Assembly: GCA_031472005.1 (NCBI GenBank)
Contig: PZJY01000005.1
Location: 744,001-808,000 of the forward strand
Reading direction: 5' to 3'
DNA: 64,000 bases
DNA from: Tetracladium setigerum
Taxonomy: Eukaryota; Ascomycota; Leotiomycetes; Helotiales
The notes beneath the pieces were generated by a model. It ran no database searches. It was not told the origin of the DNA and was given only the letters and a program-made list of their open reading frames with translations. Shown piece after piece: positions 1 to 10,580 of this stretch (position 1 is its first letter; each line of letters begins with the position of its first letter). The position numbers and the translations under genes were made by a program.

Positions 1-3000
1 TACCAAATCTGCCAAATCTGCACATCAACGAAGGTGCATTGGCTATGATGTTCAAGGTTTACAAGACCATTCTGCCAAAGGGTGACGGATATATCAACGA
101 GGGCGGTGTCATCAACATGAAGAGATTGGCTGTATTATTGGAAGAGCTCTCGCATGTAGAGTATAGGTTTTTCGAATCTGAGAATTCGGATCAGAGCTGG
201 TTCAAGTCGAAGCAAATGGCCAAGGAGGATATAATGGTGAAGGGAAAGACCAAGGGGAAGATCAGCATGACTACGCCTCAGCGAGAGCTTTGGAAAGAAG
301 TCAAGAATTTCGTTACCCGCCGGCCGGAAGGTCCTCTCAATCTGCCTACCACCTTGCCTGCTGCGGATCGGAAGTTTGTTCAAGAGCTTGCTGAGAGTTT
401 GCATTTGGAATGGAAGACAGTAGAGAATGAGCAAGGCGATCGCCATATGCAGCTAACATTCCCTCCAAGACCTGGTGGCGATGAAGATGACGAGGACGAA
501 GAGGAGGATGAAGAGTCCCAGCTTGCGATTCTTCGGGTGGTCAAACAATACGACAACGCCAAGACTGTGGACGTATCCAAGATGGATGCTCAGGCCGAAA
601 TGGACCGCCAGTACGAAGAAAAATTCCAAGGATGGAAGGACAAATACTATGATGGAAAGTTCGAATGGGATAGGAAGAACGATTCCGAGTTGACGAAACT
701 CTGTGAAAACTACGTCCAGGGATTGCAGTGGGTGCTCTTCTACTATTACAGAGGAGTTGTTTCATGGCCCTGGTACTACCAATACCATTATTCCCCCATG
801 ATCTCAGGTATGTACAAGTTGTCCTTTATATTTCAAGCTTATTGACAAGAGCTACAGATGTTATCAAGGGACTTGGGGCCGATATCAATTTCAAGCTCGG
901 TCAGCCTTTCCATCCTTACGAGCAGCTCATGGGTGTTCTTCCAGACCGTAGTAAGAAAATTGTTCCTCAAGTCTATCACGATCTCATGACAAATCCCAAT
1001 TCGCCCATCATCGACTTCTATCCTCGGGATTTTGAACTTGACATGAATGGCAAGAAGATGGAATGGGAAGCTGTCGTCAAGATTCCATTCATTGACGAGA
1101 AGCGTTTGTTGGCTGCCATGGCGCCTAAGAACAAGCTGTTGAGTGACATTGAGAATTTCCGGAACGAGTTTGGTGTAACTCTTAAGTTTACCCACGACCC
1201 AGAAACCGATTTCACGTATCCTTCGTCGCTGGTGGGTATTTTCCCTGATATCCCACATTGCCACTGCATTGAGAATATCTTCGAATTGCCCAATATTGAA
1301 GGATTGGATTATCGCATTGGACTTATGGATGGTGTCAAACTTGGAGAGTCTGCTCTTGCAGGCTTTCCTAGTTTGGCTACTATTCCTTACAACGCAACAC
1401 TTGGATTCCACGGTGTCAACGTTTTCCAGCAGGACAGCAGAAACGAGAGCATGGTTGTTACAATCGAAAATACAGAGGCCTTGACCAACGTTAAGAACGC
1501 CGTGACGAAACTTGGTCAGCGTGTCTTTGTTGGATACCCTTTCTTGCAAGAAGCAAAAGTCGTTAAGGTTTCGGACGAGCTATTTGACTACTTTCCCTCC
1601 AACGATGGAACTTCTCAGCCAATCCAAAACCCCCATGGTCCTCGAGAGATCGATGATTTCCGCAAAAAGGCTGAGAGAATTGAGAACAATTACAGCAAAC
1701 GCTTGGGTGTTATTATTGGCCCTGTTGAATCCATCTCTCACGTTGAGATGCTGAAGGGATTAAAGAAGACCGATGAAGGTGCAACCATCAAGGAGTATGC
1801 GGTCATTCCCGGAATGGAGACTGAGTATGCATCCCAAACCTTGGTAAATGAAGTGTTCAGTGAAGATCAGCGATTCTTGGAACAAGCTGCAATCCCCTTC
1901 GAGCAAGAATTTCCTGCAGGATCAAGAGCTTTCTTTTTGGGAGAGTTCAATTATGGCCGACCTCTGGAAGTTGTTGGCCACAGCGAAAACAAGGCTGAGA
2001 TCTGGTTGTCTACTACCGCCAAAGATGTCGAGTTTGGAAGAAACATTGTGAATGGGCATGGGCATCAAACTCGATACACTCCATCCTACACGGTCGCCAA
2101 GATGCTGGGCCTACACCCCTTAGTGTTGAGCAAAATCACATCTTCTTTCTCGGTTTCTGCCCTTGGTCTTCCTCGTCTCAATTTAGGTCTCAACCTAAAA
2201 TTCGAGTCCAAAAAGCTCAAGGTGCTAGGATATACTCGCAAATCAGAGAATGGATGGGAGTTTAGCAACAAGGCAATTGAGTTACTGAGTGTGTATATGA
2301 CATCATTCCCAGAATTCATTGCTGGAATTCAGCGAAAGCCCCAAGGCAATGAGTATGCGGATACAGATTTCTACCCAGCAGAGACTGCCAATGTAAAGAT
2401 CAAGGAGATTGTTGCATGGCTCAGATCTGTTGAGTCGAAGAACTTTGAGAAGGTTCCATTGGATGCTGAGCAGTTAGACTCGGATGCTGTCATGGCCATT
2501 GAGAAGGCAGCCGATCAGGCTTTGAACAGCGGAGCTGAGATCGAGTTCAAAAAGCTGAAAGGTGTTCCTCGCAACGCCTTGATGAAACCATCAGATGCCG
2601 AGCATCGCCTTGGTAATCAGAAGTTTGCTCTTGGTGATAGAGTTGTGTACGTTCAAGATTCTGGTCGTGTTCCAATCGCTACTCGAGGAACGGTCGTTGG
2701 CATTTCGCGAACACCACGAACCATCCTATTGGATGTGATTTTCGACGTCACCTTTATGAGCGGTACTAGTCTTGGTGATCGTTGCAGCCCATTCCGGGGT
2801 TCGACAGTTCCGATCTCATCCGTTCTCAACCTTACCAACAAGCAAGTGATTGCTGGCTCAAAGGCGGGCGCTGAAAAGCGACCTGCCCCAGTCAGTACCC
2901 CTTGACTCTCAATGGTACATATGGCAGTCCAGCAGGTGCTGCTCAGTATCGTGAAGCTGGCGCTCCTCCCCCACTGAGGGGGTCCTTCCGTGGTGCAGTG

Positions 3001-3384
3001 GCTGGTGGTCAAAACGGTGTCAATCGAGGCAACGGGCAATTCAGAGGTAGAGTTAGGAGAGGTGGTTTGGAATTCAGCAGCGATAACGCGACTCCTGCTA
3101 TTCACAGCAGTTTGGTACATCGCGATGGTCAGGATGCAGGGCGTGGTAATGGTAATGGCTTTGCTCGTGGACGAGGTGGTCCTTTCATCGCAACCCGTGG
3201 TGGTCCACCAAGAGGTGGTGCGAATTTCCAGCCTCAAAGCTTCAACGCTGTACCCCCTCCAGCAAGCTTGGATAACAGAGGAGGTCGTGGTCGTGGCAGA
3301 GCTCGAGGCCCAAGAGGTGGTGCGCCTAGAGGCGGTGCGTCTAGAGGTCGAGGTGGTGCCAATGTGCCAGCTCAAGCTTCTTAA
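1..3384 (+). CDS. xrn1: 5'-3' exoribonuclease 1 (Xrn1/Kem1), 5'-truncated by the window edge
   Basis: Cytoplasmic exonuclease that degrades decapped mRNA in the main 5'-3' decay pathway. The window opens in frame inside the conserved N-terminal nuclease region (LPNLHINEGAL, then FKVYK and DGYINEGG), so the catalytic start of the gene lies upstream. An acidic insert follows near 480-520, then the PMIS/DVIKGLGADINFKLGQP block split by a 50-nt intron (808-857), the Xrn1-specific D1-D4 and SH3-like domains, and a glycine/arginine-rich RGG tail ending at TAA 3382-3384. At about 2890-2946 the frame changes between the central ORF and the RGG tail. Either a 56-nt intron (2891-2946, GTCAGT...CTCAG) or a one-base-short C run (2898-2901) explains it; the second keeps the plausible coding text YGSPAGAAQYREAG and fits other cases in this window. 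Identity is certain; the C-terminal junction is not. Confidence 0.93.
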
Positions 3385-4152
3385 GCTATGGGACGTGTCC
3401 GACTGAATCTCACTTCAATGGGTGTGGACTCAACGCTGCCGCCTTTACGCAAACGAATTACGAATTTACGAGTTCATTGATACGATGATATGATAATGGC
3501 CAAGTTTCCCTTCTTGTATAGATTGGAGGTTTTCGTCCACTGTTACTATCATCTACGTCTTGAGGTTGTAGATCATTAATGGGGATGGATACATAAACAG
3601 GCTGTTTACTTGTACGATAATACCACTTATAGGTCAAAAATACATGGTTCAGCACATATCTGAATGCTTTCTCGTTGTGATGTGTATTGTGATCTGTGCG
3701 TTGCGCTCTGTGGTTTTCTTCCTTCAAGTAAAGAATGTTCGAATATCACCATTTCTCGCAATTTTGTAGATCTATTGCCCCAGGATTAGAGCTGTCCTGT
3801 ATCTTAATTCTCTCATGTAGCAATTTGCGTTGGTAATTCTCACTGTCCACACAAACCTTAATTTGCTTTAGTGTTACCGGAGCGTTTCCTCTCAGTCAAA
3901 ACACAAAACTTCTTCAACACAGATGATTGCGAGATTTCAAGGATCCCAAATGACCAGACAGTGAGTTTTTGTTAATGATGATATTGATATTACGCTAGCT
4001 ATGGCAATCCAGAACCCTTCTCCTGCTCGAATTTCAGGGTATTTCGCTCAATTTCTCCTCGGTATCAACCTATTCTCCCTTCGTTGAACCCTATTTCGCA
4101 ACCTTCGCCAACCTGTTCCACCCATTCATTCTTTTGCTACATACACAATGAC
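3385..4152. other. Convergent intergenic region between xrn1 and a membrane-protein gene
   Basis: The 3' ends of two genes face each other here, so it should hold both 3' UTRs and terminators. The short ORFs present lack family resemblance and codon bias. I see no RNA gene or repeat. Confidence 0.6.
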
Positions 4153-5136
4153 TTACTCGTCACTGTCGCTGTCGCTGTCAGTGTCAACGTCACCGTCAAT
4201 GTCGCTCTCACTCTCACTCCTCATTCTCCACATCTCAGCCTCTTCCATAAGCAAGTCATTCTGCCTAGTACTCTGACGCTTCTTCCTGAAGAGATATTCC
4301 TCCATAAACTTCCCCGCAAACTCCATCTGCAACGCCATCCACGAGATTGCATGTCCCGCACACGCCAATACCACCACCGGACTCAACAGACTTGCCAACA
4401 ACAGTTCCACCATCAGGTTCTCTCTTATAGGGAAATTTCGAATCATTGGAGTCGAGAAGAGATTTCGACGAAGAATGAGCCAGCAGCCGAGAGCGACGGT
4501 GGACATGAGGTAGAAGTAACCGACGCTCAGCCAGAGAACCAAGAAATAGGTCGGGAAAGGCCTTGAGGATGGGAATTGAGTCCATCGCGTTATTTTGACG
4601 TGGCAGTAGGTGAGATTTTGGATCGAGAGTGCTATGCCGGCGAGGAGTAACGCGAGAGCGAGGAGACAACCGGTTGCTATGAGCAGGGCTTTCTGAGGGG
4701 AGGATGTAGTGATCCGAGCTGGTGCTTCGGTGGAATGAGAAGCATGGTTGTTGCTAGATGGACGGGGCAGATGAATGGTCGTGGTTATAGTCCTCGTTGT
4801 AGTCGTGACTGTGTTCGTGATGGTGGTGGTGATCGTGGTATTGGAAACGCTCTCCAGGAATAACAACTTGCGAAGAAACATTTCCAAAGGAACTCCCTCC
4901 CCAACATTTCTCACCCCAGGAGTGATGTCCTTGATGTAATGAACTATCGGTATGATAGGTAAGAGGCACGCAAGAAGAATGCTGCATGCGACCGTCGTAC
5001 TGAATTTGCGGAAAATCCATGCTTTGCGTCTGCAGACGTCTTGCCACATAAATATGAGGGAGAACAAATGGCTATACTTGTCATTGGCGAGAATGATGCT
5101 GAGTAGTGGCTCAAGTGGAGTGGGTGTGCGTGGCAT
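4153..5136 (-). CDS. Four-helix membrane protein of unknown function with acidic C-terminus
   Basis: I do not recognise the family. The ORF is open further upstream, but I chose the ATG at 5136 (MPRTPTPLEPLL, 327 aa) because the upstream extension is low-complexity and reads like 5' leader. Four hydrophobic segments are visible: around residues 35-58 (TTVACSILLACLLPIIPIV), 135-160 (ALLIATGCLLALALLLAGIA), 185-210 (YFLVLWLSVGYFYLM) and 225-250 (LLLASLLSPVVVLACAGHA). Between helices 1 and 2 lies a Thr-rich, mucin-like loop with isoleucine-threonine repeats, which would be extracytoplasmic if glycosylated. The C-terminus is a run of Ser-Asp/Glu repeats encoded by hexanucleotide-like GTCGCT/GTCACT sequence near 4155-4215. 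No catalytic motif is apparent. It is a single-exon gene convergent with xrn1. Confidence 0.7.
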   Translation of the reverse strand: MPRTPTPLEPLLSIILANDKYSHLFSLIFMWQDVCRRKAWIFRKFSTTVACSILLACLLPIIPIVHYIKDITPGVRNVGEGVPLEMFLRKLLFLESVSNTTITTTITNTVTTTTRTITTTIHLPRPSSNNHASHSTEAPARITTSSPQKALLIATGCLLALALLLAGIALSIQNLTYCHVKITRWTQFPSSRPFPTYFLVLWLSVGYFYLMSTVALGCWLILRRNLFSTPMIRNFPIRENLMVELLLASLLSPVVVLACAGHAISWMALQMEFAGKFMEEYLFRKKRQSTRQNDLLMEEAEMWRMRSESESDIDGDVDTDSDSDSDE

Positions 5137-6235
5137 GGTGGTAAGAAGATATGTCTTGTGCGCGTGCGCGTGTGTGTATGAGAATGTGAATGTAGGGTAT
5201 GATTGATGGATAGATAATAAGACTCTTGATGGTGTTGCGAATGATAGTTGTGATGTTTTTTTGTTTTTTATTGTTTGAAGAATGGTTGAGAGAGAGTTGA
5301 GATCAAGAAGTGTCAGTAAATCTGGAAATCGCAGGTACATGCTTCCTAATGTTCAACCTGGCTATCTACTTCATTGCACCTTCCTCGCTTCGCTTGTTTA
5401 CGCCAAGACTGGCCGTTGACCATTACATTCTACCTCATCATCCCCTTTCACCATAGAAGGTAATTTATTGAACGTATAAGCCACGCTATAGAAGTCTAAT
5501 ATGGAGGCTTATAGCTCATTTTCTATTGGAACCCATTCCCAACAATGCTGCATGTCCAAAACTGAATATTCAGAGTCTTGGCGCATCAGGACCTCGTTTC
5601 CAAATGCTCCCAAAAAGCACAGTTCAAGGATATTTTGAACAATCAGGGGATACTCTTGTTACAACGTGGATCAATAGAATAATTGAGCGATAATTCTGAA
5701 CGTGTTGCTGTGGTTGCCCTCCAAACCATATTTGTTGTATTGCAAGAGTTGAGGAGGTTTTGATTCCCAGACCTAGAGAGAGCGCCAAGACTTCCTTCCA
5801 TCTTGACCAGCACTGAAAAGTACTGTTGGGAACGATATTCCAAAAAGTAGAGGTTACTCTTTTTACGATGTGCAACAAAATGCGTCATGCGGCCGCTTGA
5901 CCACGTTGTGTGGCGGTTGTGTTGGTACGTCGATGGATGGATGCTACGAACCCTTTGAGTAAGGTATTCGGTAATGTAATCTTACTATAATTTGGATAGA
6001 AGAGTTCTTAGACACAACAGCCCTTAGGTAGGTCAATACAGCAACCATCAACATGAGAAATTCATAGAACTTTCCCGAGTGGTAAAGTCAAGGCTTTCAT
6101 TCGTAGAACTATGGTATAAGGTATCTATCTTCAAAGCCATGCAGCGCAATCTATGTACCTAGCGAGCTATGCGAAAAATGGTCATTTTTGGCAAGACGAC
6201 TTCATAAAGTCATAAAATCCCCATTAAAGCTCCCT
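5137..6235. other. Intergenic, no gene seen
   Basis: Lies upstream of the membrane-protein gene and downstream of erg20, both on the minus strand. It should hold the former's promoter (5137 onward, with a GT/GC-alternating stretch near 5158-5180) and the latter's 3' UTR. The short ORFs around 5620-5890 are mutually overlapping and show no domain or codon signal. Confidence 0.5.
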
Positions 6236-7329
6236 CTACTTGCTTCGCTTGTAGATTTTGCTCAAGAAGCTCTCGAATACAGTCTTCTTTAATCCCTCGG
6301 ACTCATCGGTCTCAGCAATCATCTTTCGGATCTCACCGACGCGCTTCTCCTCATATGCCTCGTAGATCTCCTTCAACTTCAGCTCCTCGTAAAGCTTCTT
6401 TACTTCGGCTTCCTTTGCTTTGTCCTTTCGTCCGTAATTTTCCTCCAATACCTTTCTCTGCTCTGGGGTGGCAATTGCAAGAGCTTGATTGACGAGCCAT
6501 GAGCACTTGTTGTCAAGGATATCGGTACCAATCTTGCCGATGTGCTCTGGGAGACCGAAGTTGTCAAGATAATCATCTTGGATCTGGAAGTACTCGCCGA
6601 GTGGGATCAAGATATCCTCTGCTTGCTTGAGATTCTTTGGAGTAGCGATATTTTGGTGGTGGAGAGCCAAAGCAACAGGGAGGTAGAAAGAGTAATAGGC
6701 GGTCTTGTAGATGACAATGAATTGATATTTGGTCATGGAGAAGTTGTCCAAATCAACCACGTCTTCGGGAGCGGTGAGAAGGTCGCATAACTGTCCGATT
6801 TCGGTCTGGAATGTAATTTCGTGGAACAGCTCTACCAACTCAATGTATGAAGGATGCGAGCGGAAGTATTTCTTGAGGAGGGTATAGATGGCGGATTCGA
6901 GCATGAAGGCATCGTTGATGGCGATCATTCCAACCTTTTCCTGGCGGTACCAACAAGGTGCTCCACGACGAGTGATGCTACTGTCCATGATATCATCGGA
7001 GACGAGGAAGAAAGCTTGGAGGAGCTCGGTCATCCAACCTAATGTGGCGGCCTGGAAGTATTGCTCCTCAGTGAGAGGGGCTTCGAGAAGGAGGGAGACG
7101 GAGTCTGGGACAGACATGCCGCGGTTGCATTTTCCACCGATGGTGTTGGCATTGAGCGACTAGAGTACTGTTAGAACCTAGAGTTTGTGCGAGACAGGAC
7201 TGAGCATACATTCTTGTACCATTGGACGAACTCTTCTGGGAGATTATATGACTTTGCATGGGCGAGGAGATCCTCCACGAGCTTTGGGAAGATGGACTCG
7301 AACTCCTTGAGGGTGGTAGTTTTCGCCAT
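6236..7329 (-). CDS. erg20: Farnesyl diphosphate synthase (FPPS)
   Basis: Condenses dimethylallyl and geranyl diphosphate with isopentenyl diphosphate to give farnesyl diphosphate, the branch point to ergosterol, prenylated proteins, dolichol and ubiquinone. Two exons (7210-7329 and 6236-7159) flank a 50-nt intron and give 347 aa, the usual fungal length. The first aspartate-rich motif DDIMD is at residues 95-99 followed by RRGAPCW; the second, DDYLD, is at 235-239. The C-terminus KIYKRSK supplies the basic tail typical of FPPS. Both Mg-binding motifs are intact and there is no targeting peptide, so a cytosolic active enzyme is expected. It is divergent from cdc23 across 315 bp. Confidence 0.97.
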
Positions 7330-7644
7330 GTTGACGGTAGGTAATTTGAGGATATACTTTTGAGTTAGAGATCTGCAATTGAACAGGCGGGGAGTTGTGT
7401 CGGGTTCTTTGTGGAATTGTGGAGGGGGAGAGATGGGAAAGGGGGACCCTGGAGCGGTGAGAGAATGCGTTGGTGGGGTGTGGCAGAACTGCAAATCACG
7501 GCAGGGGTTGTGAGGCGCGACACCCCGAAATTCAACTGGATTGTTTACAATGAATGCATGCAACATTCAGGACCAGAAGAAGCAAAACATCAAGAAGCTC
7601 CAAGCAATTCTGTGGTACCCGCATCTATTACACGCCAAAACACA
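7330..7644. promoter_or_regulatory. Shared divergent promoter region of erg20 and cdc23
   Basis: 315 bp separate the two start codons, so both 5' UTRs and core promoters must fit here. No convincing TATA box or factor site was identified. Confidence 0.45.
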
Positions 7645-9820
7645 ATGTCCCTTCTCACTGAAGGCGAAACTCTACAGCTACGGGCATCACTGCAAGAGGC
7701 GGTGGTTAAGTGCTCCGAGAGATGTTTATATCAATCCGCGAAATGGTATGCTCCCATTCTTACCGACGTGATCTTGCTAACACAGCTCTTCGCAGGGCAG
7801 CAGAGCTTCTCACCTCAATACCTCCTCCTGAAGATGCCGAACCCGAAGACTCACAGATGACAGAGGTTCCCTCCGATGGACTGCCACCAATTGTTGTGAC
7901 CGGCAACCTAGATCCAGAGGAAGCGATGCTAGAGGCCAAGGAGATCAACCAATATCTACTAGCAAAGTCTTTCTTTGATTGTCGAGAGTACGACCGATGC
8001 GCGGCTGTCTTCCTGCCCGATACTGCTCTCGCCAGTGCTCTCACTGCTGCAGCCTCGAAACCTACTCAAACTTCTGGAACATCAAAAGCAAAGGGGAAGG
8101 CGAAGACCACATCAGTGAGATCCAGCATACCAGCTGCCTCGGTACTACCGCGTCTTAGTCAAAAGAGTTTATTTTTATCGCTGTATGCGAAGTTCATGTC
8201 GGGGGAGAAAAAGAAGGAGGAAGACAGTGAGATGGTAATGGGTCCACATGATGGTGGAAGCACAGTCAACAAGCAACTGGTCACAATAACTCGCTTCTTG
8301 GAGGCTTGGTTTAAGGAGCGGACACTAGAAACAGGAGAGGTTGTGGGAAGCCAAGGCTGGCTTGAATACTTGTTTGTAGTCTATTGTTTCTGGAGAATCC
8401 TAGCTGACCATCAATAGATACGGAATGGTTCTGGCGAAGGACAAGAACGAGGAAGATGCCTGGCAATGGCTGATCAAGAGTGTACATCTCTACCCTATGA
8501 ACTGGGGATGTTGGCTGGAGATGACTTCTCTAGTTGGTCGGCTTGAAGATGTAGGTAAAATGATTCTCAAGGATTGAAAAGGACTAACAACCGATAGCTA
8601 AACCGAATATCCCTCACCTCCCACAAAATATCTTCGCATTCATCTTCCATCTCCATACTTCACTGGAACTCTACCAATCGACCCCAAACCTTAACAACTC
8701 CTTAAGCCAGCTGTTATCCATCTTCCCTACAAGTCCATTCCTTCTTACCTGTTCCGCCCTTCTCGCATACCACACCAAAGACTTCGTCACAGCAGACTCA
8801 CACTTCAGCAATCTCCTCGCACTCCACCCCCATCGACTCGACTCACTCGACCACTACTCTAATATACTCTATGTAATGAACCTCCGCCCCAAACTCTCCT
8901 TCCTTGCCCACCTCTGTTCCTCAATCGACAAATTCCGTCCCGAATCATGCGTCGTCATCGGGAATTACTACTCTCTCCTTTCTTCACATGAAAAAGCAGT
9001 CCAGTACTTCCGTCGTGCCCTCACGCTCGACCGCTCTTGTCTAAGTGCCTGGACGCTCATGGGTCACGAATACGTGGAATTGAAAAACACCCACGCGGCC
9101 ATCGAATCCTATCGTCGCGCTGTCGACGTCAACCGCAAAGATTATCGCGCCTGGTACGGTCTCGGGCAGACCTACGAAGTACTCGAAATGCACGCCTACG
9201 CCCTCTGGTACTACAAACGCGCCGCAGGCCTTAGACCTTGGGATGGAAAGATGTGGATGGCAGTTGGATCGTGCCTGCAAAAGATGGGCCGTGATCTCGA
9301 AGGCATCAAAGCGTTAAAGAGAGCTCTGCTGGCAGATAGCTACTACGATGCAGGCGTAGGAAGTTCATTTGGCAGCGGTGGCCGTGAAAAAGGCGGAACC
9401 ATGGATCCCGAAATCCTCCTCCAGATCGCAGGCATGTACGAACGACTTGACGACGACGCCGAAGCACGCGGGTATATGGAGATGTGCGTGGCGCAGGAAG
9501 AAGGCGCAGGAGACAATAACCTCGAAGCTTCGATTATTAATATCCACCAGGATTCTGCGTCTTCGGATGATGAGGGGAGACCGTCGGGAGTTGGAGGTAA
9601 TGGTAAGGGTGGGAATAGTGGCGGGAATGGTGGGGAGGGAACTGGTGTCACAGCCGCGACGTCCAAGGCGAGGATGTGGTTGGCGAAGTTTGCGATGAGG
9701 ACCGGGGATTACAATAGGGCGATGCAGTTGGCGACGGAGTTGTGTCAGGACGGCGTCGAGGTTGAGGAGGCAAAAGCATTGGTAAGGGAGGTTAGGGTCA
9801 GGTTGGAGGGAATGGATTGA
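7645..9820 (+). CDS. cdc23: Anaphase-promoting complex subunit 8 (Cdc23/Apc8)
   Basis: TPR scaffold subunit of the APC/C ubiquitin ligase that drives securin and cyclin degradation at anaphase. Four exons (7645-7745, 7796-8371, 8418-8554, 8598-9820) with 50-, 46- and 43-nt introns restore one 678-aa frame. The N-terminal block KCSERCLYQSAKWAAELL is split by intron 1. The second half carries consecutive TPR motifs from about residue 330 (YYSLLSSHEKAVQYFRRAL, GHEYVELKNTHAAIESYRRA, GLGQTYEVLEMHAYALWYYK). A Gly/Ser/Asn-rich insert near 9540-9650 lies before the last helical repeat. Intron 3 uses GTAAAA with a GACTAAC branch; the alternative donor four bases upstream breaks the frame. Nuclear. Confidence 0.93.
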
Positions 9821-10580
9821 ACGGTTTTCGAGAGCGGAACGAGTGTTTGGGGTTGGATTATGACGGTATGTTATTGTATAGTATTGGTAGTTATGAATAT
9901 AAAATTGATACCCCAAGCTCCATATCTCCATTTCCTAGTTCTGGTTTGAGGCTTCGTCAGGTAACAACGAACTAGATACGATATGTGCATCATTCTATCT
10001 GTCACATGTCATATTTGAGAGAGCAAACAAACAGCTCCCCAGATCTAGAAGACAGAATTAGAGGTAAAGGCTTATCTTTATCACAAGAAGTACCCATAAA
10101 AATAACACGAAACCAACCAAAGAAATGGAGGAGTAGACATAATATTATGCAACCAATTCTCTCTACCTTCCTGCCTGCCCAGATACCCAGCTACCAAGCA
10201 ACAACCTAGGTAGATAAACTCAAAAGACCTATTACATGCTATTCATTCCAAAGTGTATAAAACATCCAGCTGGCCCGTCCCCATCATATCAAACACTCAA
10301 CACATGCATGCACCATATCTTATCATTAAAGGAAGTTTGATGTGATGAATAGTTTCTTTTTCTACCGCCTCCTTCCGCTCCAATTTTCAGAAGTAAGGTA
10401 GGCAAAGGAGATCCCCCTCCAAAAAACAGATATCTGCAACTCCAACTCCATCGCTTTGACCCTTCCAGTTGATTCTCTCTCCTTAAGAGGTTAATTCTTA
10501 CATCAAAATACATCTCAATTCCTTCATCCCCCGTCCTTGGCTTCCCTTTTTTTTCATTCCATATTGCTCAAGTATTAAAT
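9821..10580. other. Convergent intergenic region cdc23 / ctk1
   Basis: Holds the 3' ends of two convergent genes. It is A/T-rich and includes pyrimidine-rich tracts near 10330-10560. No gene or structured RNA recognised. Confidence 0.5.

Noticed and set aside
839..1549. Minus-strand open frame of 236 codons inside xrn1
   Set aside because: Antisense shadow of a highly conserved coding exon; no domain.
2653..3375. Minus-strand open frame of 240 codons over the xrn1 RGG tail
   Set aside because: Antisense of GC-skewed Gly/Arg codons gives Thr/Ser-rich text; no family.
9365..9931. 188-codon minus-strand frame over the cdc23 C-terminus
   Set aside because: Shadow of the TPR exon extending into the 3' flank.
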